Part shown: positions 27,713-36,895 of the stretch, piece after piece
Numbering within the stretch: the stretch's first letter is position 1
Layout of the letters: each line of letters opens with the position of its first letter
NCBI GenBank assembly: GCA_020852715.1
Contig: JADZAE010000018.1
Location: forward strand, 1-64,000
Direction of reading: 5' to 3'
Origin: Deltaproteobacteria bacterium
GTDB lineage: Bacteria > Bdellovibrionota_C > UBA2361 > SZUA-149 > JADZAE01
Length of the DNA: 64,000 nt
Notes under the pieces: generated by a model
Databases searched by the model: none
The model's input: only the letters and a program-made list of their open reading frames with translations
Told to the model about the DNA's origin: nothing
Program-made: the position numbers and the translations under genes

Positions 27713-29905
27713 ATGGCAAGTTCATTTGATAAAACCGTATCCTTATTGAAGCGTGCTGGTATCCTCAACGATTCAGTGCAATTTGAAAGCTCCGCAGTGG
27801 AGAGTTTTTCCCCAGTCCGCTATCTTGCTCGCAATAATTTAGTAAACGAAGTTATCGCTCTTGAGTACTTGGCATTAGCACAGGGCACAGAGCTGGTAGA
27901 TCTCGTCGATGGAAAAATCGCTAAGAGGCTAGCAACCGCTGAATATTTGCCACGTATTAGCGAGAACTTAATATGGGCACAGAAGCTTATTCCACTCTTT
28001 GAAGAAGACGGGAAGATATTGGTCGCTTTTGCGGATATCTTAGATTACGAAGTACAAAAAACCGTCGAATTTAATTTAAATGCACCCATTAAACCTGTTG
28101 CTGCTGAGGAAGTTAAGATAGTGAAACTGCTTCAGCACTATTGTCCACGCAATAAGGTTGGATTTGATAAAATCGATGACGAGCCCCAAGAAGCATTGGA
28201 GATTATCGGTGCTCAACGTGAGGAAGAGAATATTGATCAGATTCGGTCCGATACACCGCCTATTGTTAAACTGGTGAATAAGATTATCGCTGATGCCATA
28301 AAAAAAGAGGCCAGTGATGTTCATATCGAGCCAACTAATGAGGGCTTAAACATAAGATTTCGTATTGATGGAGTACTGCAGGATATATTTGATGTACCCC
28401 GAAGACTGCAGCCGCTTGTCGTATCGCGTATTAAGATCTTAGCCGGCATGGATATAGCCGAGCGTAGAAAACCTCAGGATGGGCGCTTACGAGTAAGCAC
28501 AGCTGGTGCTAAAATTGATTTACGTGCATCCTGTGTCCCAACGGCCCACGGCGAAAAAATTGTTTTGCGTTTACTTGCTTCCGAAGGAGCAGACATCACT
28601 TTTCGTAGCCTTAATTTTCCACAGAGAGTTCAGAACTCGTTAGAGGAGGCGTTAACTCAGCGGGGAAAGATGATTCTCGTGTCGGGGCCAACGGGTTCTG
28701 GAAAAACGACAACTCTTTATGGAGCTCTTACTTATCTACGTGATGGATTAACTTCTATACAGACCGTGGAAGATCCTATAGAATTTCGTGTTCCGGGCAT
28801 AACTCAAATTCAAGTAAATCCGCTTGCAGGGGTGACTTTTTCATCGGCATTAAGGTCGATATTGCGCCAAGATCCAGATGTAATCATGGTTGGTGAAATA
28901 CGTGATGAGGAGACGGCAGACATTGCCATGCAGGCTGCTCAGACAGGTCATCTAGTGCTTTCCACGTTACACACGAATGATGCTCCATCGGCAATCACTC
29001 GTTTGCTAAATCTTGGTTGTAAGCCCTATATCATCGCTAACTCAGTTGCTGCGATAATGGCCCAGCGGCTAGTAAGAAAGATATGTTCTGACTGTAAGGT
29101 CCCTGTAAATGAAGAGTATTTAACAAAGAACAGTGAAATTATTCGCGGCTTTGAGATTAACCCTAGCCATCTTTTTCATGGTGTGGGCTGCGCAAAGTGC
29201 AATGGAACCGGATATCGAGGTCGAATTGGATTATACAGTTATTTAAATGTGGATGACATAGTAGCTGAGGGGATAGCACAAGATTTAAGTTTAGCTGAGG
29301 TCACACGTAGAGCGGCGTCCAATGGATTTGTAACCATCGGCACAGCTGCACTGGAAGTTTTAAATAATGAAATAAGCACACTTGAGGAATTGAGACCTTA
29401 TCTCGTTAGTGCGCTAAACTCAGATCAACACAAAGAATACGGGGGCGCAAATGCAGCGACGGTGAAAGTTACTGTTCCAAATGCCTTTGAATCTAATGCT
29501 TCAGCGCCGGCCGCTGTTGGGATTCCAAGTAAAGTTTCCAAGCCTAAAGTCTTGCTGGTCGATGATGACGATAATGTGCGGGCTGTTTTAGCACTCCTTT
29601 TAAAACGCGAAATGTTTGATGTTGTAGAGGCCAGAAATGGTATGGAGGCATTAGAGCGAATCTATGAAGGTGTACCTCAAATTGTCCTGTTGGATTTGAT
29701 GATGCCGGAGATGGATGGTCGTGAATTTCTAACCCGTGCCCGTGCCATAGAGGGTGTTTCTCGGGTGCCCATCGTAGTCTTAACAGCCGTCGATAGTGAA
29801 AAAAATGAAGTAGAATTGTTAAATCTTGGAGCTACAGATTTTATAAGAAAAACAAGTTCTTCCGGTATAATTGCCACCCGTATCAGGACCGCCTTAAGGC
29901 GCTAG
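27713..29905 (+). CDS. GspE/PilB-type secretion ATPase fused to a C-terminal receiver domain
   Basis: A 730-residue protein. An N-terminal MshEN-like region (about 1-150) precedes the type II/IV secretion ATPase: Walker A G-P-T-G-S-G-K-T-T-T-L (near residue 325), V-G-E-I-R-D-E-E-T Walker B/Asp-box region and the C-S-D-C / C-A-K-C zinc-binding tetracysteine motif. After a linker, residues ~612-728 form a complete receiver (L-V-D-D-D-D, L-L-D-L-M-M-P, V-L-T-A; the lysine reads I-R-K-T). This suggests pilus or secretion assembly regulated directly by phosphorylation. No pilin, PilC or secretin gene is nearby. Confidence 0.92.
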   Translation: MASSFDKTVSLLKRAGILNDSVQFESSAVESFSPVRYLARNNLVNEVIALEYLALAQGTELVDLVDGKIAKRLATAEYLPRISENLIWAQKLIPLFEEDGKILVAFADILDYEVQKTVEFNLNAPIKPVAAEEVKIVKLLQHYCPRNKVGFDKIDDEPQEALEIIGAQREEENIDQIRSDTPPIVKLVNKIIADAIKKEASDVHIEPTNEGLNIRFRIDGVLQDIFDVPRRLQPLVVSRIKILAGMDIAERRKPQDGRLRVSTAGAKIDLRASCVPTAHGEKIVLRLLASEGADITFRSLNFPQRVQNSLEEALTQRGKMILVSGPTGSGKTTTLYGALTYLRDGLTSIQTVEDPIEFRVPGITQIQVNPLAGVTFSSALRSILRQDPDVIMVGEIRDEETADIAMQAAQTGHLVLSTLHTNDAPSAITRLLNLGCKPYIIANSVAAIMAQRLVRKICSDCKVPVNEEYLTKNSEIIRGFEINPSHLFHGVGCAKCNGTGYRGRIGLYSYLNVDDIVAEGIAQDLSLAEVTRRAASNGFVTIGTAALEVLNNEISTLEELRPYLVSALNSDQHKEYGGANAATVKVTVPNAFESNASAPAAVGIPSKVSKPKVLLVDDDDNVRAVLALLLKREMFDVVEARNGMEALERIYEGVPQIVLLDLMMPEMDGREFLTRARAIEGVSRVPIVVLTAVDSEKNEVELLNLGATDFIRKTSSSGIIATRIRTALRR

Positions 29906-30029
29906 ACGAGCATTTCTTGTTACTATCTTTAATGAGTGCATACCTATCGAGTTGACTTTCTATTAGTAGCTTGCCAAATTCCTGCCCGGCCAGTGTGGCT
30001 AATCGATCCTTAGTTGTGGAGGTTGCTCC

Positions 30030-31358
30030 ATGAGCTTAATGAAGGTGATTGCCCTAACATCTAGCAAATGTAGGATGTCAGAGTATCTGCCCGAGGTTGG
30101 GCAGAAGTTTGTAAAAAGAGGGTCGGATCCAAGACCCGTTATCAATAGTGGTGATGGCAGAAAGAGTATTTCGCCTGACTGGATATTTCGGTTGGCTGAA
30201 AGGATTAACGGTTACGAACGGCCAATTGCGCTCAATTGTGAGCCTGCCGATTTAGCTCTTATTTTAGATACGCCTGGCGGTATGACGGTAGCTAAGATTT
30301 GCTTGCTGTCCTCCTATAGGAATAGCAATCATTATCTTAAACTAGAAAAGTCGGTAAGCCAGAGAATTTGGCATGAGAAAGCTAACGGTGCGAATTTAGC
30401 AAAAACCCATACCATCGCACAGATAGCTGAAATTGTTGAACAGTATCCGGATCTGATTCAGCGCGACGATGCGGCAATAGTTCCGATAGGCGATCTGCTT
30501 TACTTTGCTTTGACTGGCGTGCGTTGCCATTGCTCAGATTTATTGCAACGTGCCGGGCTTTTAAAGCAAAGCGATCCAGCTTTTATGGATCGCCTGCTGA
30601 ATATCGACGAGTTGCACAAGAAGGTGGCTCCCTGGAAACATAGCCGCATGACTGATGCATATTGCGATTCAGAGAACGAATGGATTGTGCCCCCGATCTA
30701 TGGACCTTCGGCAGCACGAGATGTGGGGTTCGATTCTGCTCCCTGTGTCGTGTATACGGGTAGGGGATGCGGAGTAGCTCATCAGCTGTGTTGCTCCGTT
30801 ATTCGCCCTTCTGAAACGACCTATTCTGCGGGCTTTACCTTTGAGGGTAATGCCCTGCAGAAACTCTCGGTAGCTTGTGGGGAAGTCTACAAGAGGCTCC
30901 TGGCTATTTGGGAAATTAGCTACGAAGAGGCTGGGAGGATTGGCGGTAAGGTTAATAAAGCCTGCTTGCCTGTGCTCGACGTTCAGGGGCTTAATCGGCA
31001 TCAAGGAACAGACTCCTTGCCCTTGATCAATAAGGCGCTGCAAGAGAGTCATTGTTCCGAGGATCCGCTTCATGTGATTGCCGCGGTGGTAAATACTGCG
31101 GTGGAGGCGGTTTGGGCAGATCTGCAAGTCGTGACGCGCTTGATTGGTAAGCCGTTACGCAAAGTTGCTGTGGTCGGTCCATGGGCGGAAAACGAATTGT
31201 TTTTGCGTTGGCTCGAAGATAAAGGGATCGAGATAGCGATTCCTCGTCTCGCTGTCGATGCAAAGTTGGCTGGGGTAGTGGCTCACGCCAAGCAAGCGAT
31301 TCTTGCCCAACAAACTGAATGTCCGCCGACATTTGGTGAGGTATTGACTACAATTTAA
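30030..31358 (+). CDS. Divergent FGGY-like carbohydrate kinase
   Basis: A 442-residue protein tentatively placed in the FGGY kinase family. Supporting segments are I-G-D-L-L-Y-F-A-L-T-G (the D-x-x-x-x-x-L-T-G region) with the following substrate-lobe pattern, and V-V-G-P-W-A-E-N-E-L-F-L-R-W-L, which resembles the second-domain nucleotide loop. The canonical N-terminal D-x-G-T/S phosphate loop is not visible, so activity is uncertain. Sequence looks richer in G and C than its neighbours, which could mean transfer. Start ATG at 30030; an ATG nine nt downstream is equally possible. A terminator-like hairpin follows. Confidence 0.5.
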   Translation: MSLMKVIALTSSKCRMSEYLPEVGQKFVKRGSDPRPVINSGDGRKSISPDWIFRLAERINGYERPIALNCEPADLALILDTPGGMTVAKICLLSSYRNSNHYLKLEKSVSQRIWHEKANGANLAKTHTIAQIAEIVEQYPDLIQRDDAAIVPIGDLLYFALTGVRCHCSDLLQRAGLLKQSDPAFMDRLLNIDELHKKVAPWKHSRMTDAYCDSENEWIVPPIYGPSAARDVGFDSAPCVVYTGRGCGVAHQLCCSVIRPSETTYSAGFTFEGNALQKLSVACGEVYKRLLAIWEISYEEAGRIGGKVNKACLPVLDVQGLNRHQGTDSLPLINKALQESHCSEDPLHVIAAVVNTAVEAVWADLQVVTRLIGKPLRKVAVVGPWAENELFLRWLEDKGIEIAIPRLAVDAKLAGVVAHAKQAILAQQTECPPTFGEVLTTI

Positions 31359-31376
31359 AAAGGTTTATGGGTTTGG

Positions 31377-31405
31377 CTACTTTTCCCTAAAAAAGTAGTA
31401 TTTTT
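31377..31405 (+). terminator. Putative rho-independent terminator
   Basis: Stem CTACTTTT/AAAAGTAG (31377-31384 with 31391-31398) with a 6-nt loop and a T5 run at 31401-31405, just after the FGGY-like gene. The stem is A/T-rich, so strength is uncertain. Confidence 0.5.
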
Positions 31406-31568
31406 ATATATTTCCCTTAAACAAGGCATTTTATATTAATTCTAGAAAAAGCTAACATTAGCCATACCAGGAATGATTTTTCTTTTGCAAAATTCCAATT
31501 TTGCCGACATCCTAACAGAAATTTTGGATAGAGTGTTCTTTTATAAATAATTATCAAATGGGTTAATC

Positions 31569-32051
31569 ATGGAGGCTAGCTTAATCAATCCTTTTATCAA
31601 TGCAGCATTAAATGTAATTCAGACAATGGCGTTTACTCAGGTTACCCCGGGGAAACCGTGTTTAAAGTCAAATAAGGTTACATTTGGCGATGTTACCGGC
31701 ATTATTGGTCTAGCCTCTGAGACAATTACTGGAAGCATGGTTCTTAGTTTTGAAGAGAAGGCTATTCTTACCATTGTTGGTAGGATGCTATACTCTGAAT
31801 ATAAAGAAATAAATCAAGAGGTGGTTGATGCTGTCGGTGAATTAACGAACATGATAAGCGGTGGAGCAAAAGGCGAATTATCCGAGAAGGGGTATATATT
31901 TAGTATGGCGACACCGACAATGGTTCTGGGTAAAGATGTTAGCATCACGCAATTAACTCAAGAGCCTATAATATCGATTCCGTTTTCTATGGAAGAAGGT
32001 GCATTCGTGATTGAAGCGAATATCATGAAAAAAACCAACAAAAAATTATGA
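31569..32051 (+). CDS. cheX: CheX-type chemotaxis phosphatase
   Basis: A 160-residue CheX-family protein, which removes phosphate from CheY-P. The motif V-G-E-L-T-N-M-I-S-G-G-A-K (about residues 90-105) supplies the E-x-x-N catalytic pair. The protein starts N-P-F-I-N-A-A, typical of CheX. It lies about 11 kb from the che operon and is read with a small cysteine-rich lipoprotein that overlaps it by 4 nt. The Shine-Dalgarno is weak. A second CheX-like protein is encoded at 47766. Confidence 0.88.
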   Translation: MEASLINPFINAALNVIQTMAFTQVTPGKPCLKSNKVTFGDVTGIIGLASETITGSMVLSFEEKAILTIVGRMLYSEYKEINQEVVDAVGELTNMISGGAKGELSEKGYIFSMATPTMVLGKDVSITQLTQEPIISIPFSMEEGAFVIEANIMKKTNKKL

Positions 32052-32422
32052 GTTGTATGACAAATAAAAAATTTATTCTGATTGTTGTGGCGCTTTTATT
32101 ATCTTCATGTGCTCCGATGTATGAAACTCAATATAGCTATCTTCCACCGCGTGGGACGCAGGGACAGCTGTGTTTATCTAATTGCGAAATGGCTAAAATG
32201 AATTGCGAGCACAGGGAGGATATGGATAAACAGGATTGCGAACGTCGCGCAGATCGAGATTATGATTATTGTCGCTATCGAAGTGGTGAGAAATATTGTT
32301 ACCGCGACACATGCTCGGCTGATTACAGCTATTGTGTGAGCTCGTACAACGCCTGCTATCGTGGTTGCGGTGGTCGAGTCGACGAACATCAAGTTTGCGT
32401 GGCATTTTGCGATCAGCGCTAA
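32048..32422 (+). CDS. Small cysteine-rich lipoprotein
   Basis: A 124-residue protein with a lipoprotein signal (L-L-S-S-C near residue 21). The mature part is rich in cysteine (over a dozen), tyrosine, aspartate and arginine, in spaced patterns such as C-x-x-x-C and C-Y-R-G-C. These suggest multiple disulfides in the periplasm or outer membrane. No family is recognised. The start overlaps the cheX stop by ATGA; an ATG at 32057 is an alternative. tRNA-Lys follows on the opposite strand. Confidence 0.75.
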   Translation: MSCMTNKKFILIVVALLLSSCAPMYETQYSYLPPRGTQGQLCLSNCEMAKMNCEHREDMDKQDCERRADRDYDYCRYRSGEKYCYRDTCSADYSYCVSSYNACYRGCGGRVDEHQVCVAFCDQR

Positions 32423-32445
32423 ATTTTATTGAAAATCATAAAAGA

Positions 32446-32520
32446 TGGTGAGGCGTGGTGGATTTGAACCACCGACCCATTGCTTAAAAGGCAATTGCTC
32501 TACCCCTGAGCTAACACCCC
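32446..32520 (-). tRNA. tRNA-Lys (UUU)
   Basis: Minus-strand cloverleaf of 75 nt: acceptor GGGGTGT/ACGCCTC (with wobble pairs), anticodon stem ATTGC/GCAAT around loop CTTTTAA (anticodon TTT), and T loop GGTTCAAATCC. The 3' CCA is encoded. Confidence 0.95.
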
Positions 32521-32597
32521 ACTTGGTTGAGTTCGCGGCGCGGGCCTTTATGCACGTTTCTATGATAAATTGTCAAGGGTAGATAATAGACAGAACA

Positions 32598-32900
32598 TTA
32601 CTCATAATAAATTGAGAAGTTTGGCTTGTTATCATCGTGCAAGGCAAGGCGCGCGTTTTCGATTTCATTTTCAAAATAACGGTCGAGTTCCTGTAAACGT
32701 AATTCGTTCTCTGCAATCTCTGTATCTTCGGCTCGAGAAATAGCTTTTGCTTGTCTTGCCAGCAATAGACCATAAGTATGAAGATTAGCCTTAAGATCAC
32801 TCCCGTCAGCTATATTATTGGCTAAATTAGCCAGGGTAAAAAATTTCAGCCAATAAGAGAGTCTTTTCTGCCTACGTGCTAGATTTCCTAATATCTGCAT
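32598..32900 (-). CDS. Hypothetical small helical protein
   Basis: A 100-residue, mostly helical, charged protein without signal or membrane segment. The middle reads like a coiled coil (E-N-E-L-R-L-Q-E-L-D). No family is recognised. It begins 83 nt from the divergent rsmD start and ends 77 nt before tRNA-Lys on the same strand, so it could be cotranscribed with the tRNA. It has an ATG start and normal-looking codon use; existence is likely but not certain. Confidence 0.5.
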   Translation of the reverse strand: MQILGNLARRQKRLSYWLKFFTLANLANNIADGSDLKANLHTYGLLLARQAKAISRAEDTEIAENELRLQELDRYFENEIENARLALHDDNKPNFSIYYE

Positions 32901-32983
32901 GGTTATATAAGTGTTATCGTGATAGTAATCATTTTCTGACTGTTAGCAAAATTATCTTATCTTTTCAACTACAAGCGGGCACT

Positions 32984-33574
32984 ATGCGCATTATTTCAGG
33001 AAAATATAAAGGTCGAAGTATTAGTGTTCCGCGTGAGGTTAGATTTCGACCGACTACCGGAAAAGCTAAAGAGGCGCTGTTTTCAACCCTTGAGTCGCTA
33101 GTTGCGATTGAGGGATTAAGGGTAGCAGATTTTTATGCCGGTTCCGGAGCCTTTGGTTTTGAGGCCTTGTCGAGAGGGGCGTTATTTACATTATTCGTCG
33201 AGAATAATGGAAATTTAGCAGATAGCATAAAGAAAAATGCCCGGCAGTTGCAATTAGTAAGCGATGAGTATCTGGTGATAAAGTCTTCCTTTGAACGAGG
33301 AAGTGAGATTATTAAGCAAAAGCCTATTTCTGTTACTTTTGATGTTATTTTCTGCGATCCACCGTATGAAATGCATCCTGGTGATGAGTTAATTAAGCGT
33401 ATATTATCAGCCGGTTTAGTGCATAGCGGATCAATTATTATTATCGAAAGCTCTACCGATTTAGTTATGGGCGCAAAATTTAGTATCTCTAAAGTAGAGG
33501 CACGCCTAATCAAGAAAAAGTCTTATGGCCAGACGATTTTACGTTATTATGAGTGTCTTTTGTCGCCGGATTAA
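32984..33574 (+). CDS. rsmD: 16S rRNA (guanine(966)-N(2))-methyltransferase RsmD
   Basis: SAM-dependent methyltransferase modifying G966 of 16S rRNA. The start at 32984 gives M-R-I-I-S-G-K-Y-K-G-R, the family's conserved N-terminus; a longer upstream reading lacks similarity. Motif I (D-F-Y-A-G-S-G-A-F-G-F-E-A-L-S-R-G) and the catalytic D-P-P-Y are present. At 196 residues it is normal length. coaD, a frequent partner, is not adjacent. Confidence 0.95.
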   Translation: MRIISGKYKGRSISVPREVRFRPTTGKAKEALFSTLESLVAIEGLRVADFYAGSGAFGFEALSRGALFTLFVENNGNLADSIKKNARQLQLVSDEYLVIKSSFERGSEIIKQKPISVTFDVIFCDPPYEMHPGDELIKRILSAGLVHSGSIIIIESSTDLVMGAKFSISKVEARLIKKKSYGQTILRYYECLLSPD

Positions 33575-33711
33575 TTTAATCTAACGTTAATGAAATTTTC
33601 ACTTCGTTACATATTTAATATAATTACTTAAGCGTTGTTATTTATGTAATTTGTCTGTCGTTAATATTTCTCTGTGCTAGGGGTGATGCGTAATATTTCG
33701 GAGGGTAATTT

Positions 33712-34923
33712 ATGATTAAACTTGGTCAGATCATTCAAAGTATAAAACCATCGGCAACCTTATCAGCATCGGCACGGGCTCAAGAGCTAAAGGCCCAGGG
33801 TAGAGATATAATTTCATTAACCGTTGGCGAGCCGGATTTTGATACCCCCGATCACATTAAGAGTGCGGCTATTGATGCCATGAATAAGGGATTAACAAAA
33901 TATACTGCTGCTGGTGGTATCTTGCCATTAAAAAAAGTCTTAGTGGAAAAGTTTCGGCGCGATCAAGATACTGATTATGCTCCAGCTCAAATTGTTGTCA
34001 CTAACGGCGGCAAACAAGCGATAGCCGCCGTCATGTCTGTATTATTAAATAGCGGGGATGAGGTTATTATACCGGCCCCGTATTGGACGAGTTATCCCGA
34101 TATGGTGATGTTGGCCGGCGGGAATCCTGTAATTGTTCGGACAAGGGCTGATGAGGGGTATTTAATGACAGCGCAGGTGCTAGAGAGCGCGATTTCTCCG
34201 CGTACCAAAATGATTATTATTAATAGCCCTTCTAATCCTACAGGCTATTGTTATAGCAAGGCAGAACTAAATGCTCTGGCCGAAGTTATTCGTCGGCATC
34301 CCCAAGGAGAAAACATTGTTATTTTGTCTGATGAAGTTTACGAATATCTGACCTATGACAATATTCGACCCTTGTCTATTGCACAGGTAGCGCCCGATCT
34401 TAAGGAGCAAATAGTTATTGTTAATGCTTTTAGTAAGGCCTATTCCATGACAGGCTGGCGAGTCGGTTATTTAGCTGCGCCATTATCTATTGCCAGGGCT
34501 GTTGATATGTATCAAAGTCAGTTTACGTCTAATGTTTGTTCCATTGCGCAGTATGCTGCGTTACACGCTTATGATGACAATTATGCTTTTCCAAAAATGA
34601 TGCTTATTGAGTTCGAGAAAAGACGGCAAATTGTCATCGATAAAGTTGCTAATATTTCTGGTTTATCTCTGCCAGTAAATCCTCGCGGTGCATTTTATGC
34701 TTTCATTCGCACTGAAGGGTTAATTGGAAAAAGAAATGGAGATATTGTGATTAAAAGCGGCACTGAGTTTTCATCCTATTTGTTGGAAAAATTTGACATT
34801 GCTGTTGTTGCCGGCGAAGCCTTCGGTGATGAACATGCCTTTCGAATGAGCTTTGCATTAGGAACGGAAAGCCTGATAAAAGCTCTGCATCGTATTTCCC
34901 AAGCTGTTACTTCAGTGAATTAG
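33712..34923 (+). CDS. Class I aspartate-type aminotransferase
   Basis: PLP-dependent aminotransferase of about 403 residues, of the aspartate aminotransferase I-beta/gamma type. It shows T-V-G-E-P-D-F-D-T-P, the N-S-P-S-N-P-T-G segment, the cofactor lysine in S-K-A-Y-S-M-T-G-W-R and the C-terminal R-M-S-F-A. Substrate could be aspartate or a related amino or keto acid. A strong GGAGG precedes the ATG. A 9-bp hairpin directly after the stop may end transcription before tRNA-Gly. Confidence 0.93.
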   Translation: MIKLGQIIQSIKPSATLSASARAQELKAQGRDIISLTVGEPDFDTPDHIKSAAIDAMNKGLTKYTAAGGILPLKKVLVEKFRRDQDTDYAPAQIVVTNGGKQAIAAVMSVLLNSGDEVIIPAPYWTSYPDMVMLAGGNPVIVRTRADEGYLMTAQVLESAISPRTKMIIINSPSNPTGYCYSKAELNALAEVIRRHPQGENIVILSDEVYEYLTYDNIRPLSIAQVAPDLKEQIVIVNAFSKAYSMTGWRVGYLAAPLSIARAVDMYQSQFTSNVCSIAQYAALHAYDDNYAFPKMMLIEFEKRRQIVIDKVANISGLSLPVNPRGAFYAFIRTEGLIGKRNGDIVIKSGTEFSSYLLEKFDIAVVAGEAFGDEHAFRMSFALGTESLIKALHRISQAVTSVN

Positions 34924-34924
34924 A

Positions 34925-34945
34925 TTCCTACTTAGAAAGTAGGAA
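34925..34945 (+). other. 9-bp hairpin after the aminotransferase gene
   Basis: TTCCTACTT/AAGTAGGAA around a 3-nt loop begins one nucleotide after the stop codon. It lacks a T-tract, so it may be an mRNA 3'-end stabiliser or a weak terminator. Confidence 0.5.
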
Positions 34946-34955
34946 AATAAGATTA

Positions 34956-34984
34956 TTGACAGCATGAGGATACTCATCTATCTA
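34956..34984 (+). promoter_or_regulatory. Putative sigma70-type promoter for tRNA-Gly
   Basis: TTGACA (34956-34961), a 17-nt spacer and TATCTA (34979-34984) lie 24 nt before the tRNA-Gly 5' end. This is a near-consensus arrangement well placed for a stable RNA. Confidence 0.65.
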
Positions 34985-35007
34985 GGCAAATCTTTTCGGG
35001 CCGCTAC

Positions 35008-35083
35008 GCGGGTGTAGTTCAGTGGCTAGAACGCCTGCTTGCCAAGCAGGAGGTCGTGGGTTCAAATCCCATCGCCCGCTCCA
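35008..35083 (+). tRNA. tRNA-Gly (GCC)
   Basis: Cloverleaf of 76 nt: acceptor GCGGGTG/CGCCCGC, anticodon stem CCTGC/GCAGG around TTGCCAA (anticodon GCC), and T loop GGTTCAAATCC. The 3' CCA is encoded. Confidence 0.95.
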
Positions 35084-35243
35084 TTAAATTCTGCTTAGAA
35101 ATATTGTGTCCTTTGTTGATGTTTTCCCCGATGATTTAAAATTTAGGAAAACGCCTGTTAAGGTGTCTATTATCTATCTACCCCGAGGCGGACTTGTCTG
35201 CTAATACTTCTGGCAAATAGAACACAGACAGAAGGAATTTTAG

Positions 35244-36320
35244 ATGAACAAACAATCCAGAAAATTTTTATACGACTTATTATTGACGCCATCACCATCG
35301 GGTTTTGAAGCTCCAATTCAAAGGGTAGTAAAAAGCTACATTAATAAATATGCCGATAATGTAAGGCTTGATGTCCATGGCAATTTTATAGCTTGCGCTA
35401 ATCCCAAAGGGACAGTGCGTGTTATGCTAGCCGGTCATTGTGATCAAATCGGAATGATGATTACTCACATTGACGATCGAGGGTTTATTTATTTTAATCA
35501 GATTGGGGGAATTGATCCGTCTGTCGTTCCAGGTTCGTATGTTCAGATTCATACAGCCCGCGGGGTGGTTGAGGGAGTGATTGGCTACAAGCCAGTTCAT
35601 CTTATGACGGCAGAGGAGAGAGGAAAAAAAACCGAATTAAAAAAACTGTGGATTGATATTGGCGTAGCTGATGGAAAAGAAGCAAATAAGTATGTTTCGA
35701 TTGGTGACCCAGTAACCTATAAGCTTGGCGTTCAAGAGTTAGGGGAGAATCGTATTGGTGCTCCGGCGTGCGATGATAAAGTCGGGGTTTTTGTCGTCAT
35801 GGAATCTTTGCGCATGTTTAGTGAAATGATAAGCAAACGTCGTCGGCATGATGTCGCACTATACGCCGTAAGTACTGTTCAGGAAGAGATTGGACAACGT
35901 GGAGCCCGGACGTCTTGTTTTGGATTAGATCCCCATATTGGTATTGCCGTTGATGTTTCTCATGCCTCAGATAATCCCGGAGCTGAAGCGAGAGAAATTG
36001 GTTCAGTTAAATTAGGCTCCGGCCCAACTGTTCCGCGTGGGGCTAATTTTAATCATTTACTAGTGAAGCATATTACGGAGACAGCAAAAAACAAAAGAAT
36101 TAAATATCAACCACATTTTGCTCCCAATGGAACGGGAACGGATGCCAATGCTATCCAGATTTCGCGTTCGGGCGTAGCCACAGCATTATTAGGAATTCCT
36201 AATCGTTACATGCACACTCAGGTGGAATTAGTCGATTTGCGAGATTTGGAATATGCTGCCAGATTGATCGCTTTTAGCGTATTTGATCTTAGTGCACATA
36301 AACGATTTATTCCCTCCTAA
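35244..36320 (+). CDS. M42-family metallo-aminopeptidase
   Basis: Dinuclear-metal aminopeptidase of 358 residues, of the glutamyl/deblocking type. Metal and catalytic motifs in order are L-A-G-H-C-D-Q-I-G, A-C-D-D-K-V-G, V-Q-E-E-I-G-Q-R-G-A and V-D-V-S-H-A-S-D. The C-terminal histidine follows in M-H-T-Q-V-E. It is probably cytoplasmic and multimeric, finishing peptide breakdown. GGAAGG-like Shine-Dalgarno precedes the ATG. The phosphoribosyltransferase gene starts 10 nt after its stop. Confidence 0.92.
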   Translation: MNKQSRKFLYDLLLTPSPSGFEAPIQRVVKSYINKYADNVRLDVHGNFIACANPKGTVRVMLAGHCDQIGMMITHIDDRGFIYFNQIGGIDPSVVPGSYVQIHTARGVVEGVIGYKPVHLMTAEERGKKTELKKLWIDIGVADGKEANKYVSIGDPVTYKLGVQELGENRIGAPACDDKVGVFVVMESLRMFSEMISKRRRHDVALYAVSTVQEEIGQRGARTSCFGLDPHIGIAVDVSHASDNPGAEAREIGSVKLGSGPTVPRGANFNHLLVKHITETAKNKRIKYQPHFAPNGTGTDANAIQISRSGVATALLGIPNRYMHTQVELVDLRDLEYAARLIAFSVFDLSAHKRFIPS

Positions 36321-36330
36321 TCGTCAAAAA

Positions 36331-36894
36331 ATGAGTCCACACCAAAACGATAAATATGTGCTTTTATACTCCGCGAATGAGATTGCTATAGCTGTAAGAC
36401 GGCTTGGTGAATTAATGACTCCTTGGGCTAAAGATGTTGCTGGGAAAACACAACAACCGCTACTGGCAGTTTGTTTGTTGAGGGGGGCAATGATATTTTT
36501 TTCTGATTTAGTTAGAGAAATTGATTGTCCGGTTGAGTTCGAGGTATGTCGCTTGAGTTTTTATTGCGATAAAACCGATAGTAAAATAAACAACACTATA
36601 CCCTCTGACTATGTTCCTTTTGATGTTTCCGGCCGAGCCATACTGTTGGTTGATGATTTTTGTGATACCGGCGATACTTTAAAAGCTCTTCACGATTCTT
36701 TACTGAGTCGTCAGGCTGCTGATATTAGGTCGGTTACGTTACTGCTTCGTAACTCTCAGTACGCTGTTTATAAGCCATATTGGTCTGCCCTTGAGGTTGC
36801 GCGCAAAGAATGGGTGGTAGGATACGGATTAGATAACAAAAACAAGAATCGTAATTTAAAAGATATCTATTATATTGAGGGTACTGGACAATAG
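36331..36894 (+). CDS. Hypoxanthine-type phosphoribosyltransferase
   Basis: A 187-residue purine salvage phosphoribosyltransferase. The PRPP-binding loop reads V-D-D-F-C-D-T-G-D-T-L, where the family usually has V-E-D-I-I-D-T-G, and the upstream L-L-R-G-A-M-I-F-F matches the L-K-G-a region. The ATG at 36331 is preferred; an in-frame start at 36283 would overlap the upstream gene by 38 nt. Substrate may be hypoxanthine or guanine. Xanthine-type enzymes cannot be excluded. Confidence 0.8.
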   Translation: MSPHQNDKYVLLYSANEIAIAVRRLGELMTPWAKDVAGKTQQPLLAVCLLRGAMIFFSDLVREIDCPVEFEVCRLSFYCDKTDSKINNTIPSDYVPFDVSGRAILLVDDFCDTGDTLKALHDSLLSRQAADIRSVTLLLRNSQYAVYKPYWSALEVARKEWVVGYGLDNKNKNRNLKDIYYIEGTGQ

Positions 36895-36895
36895 C

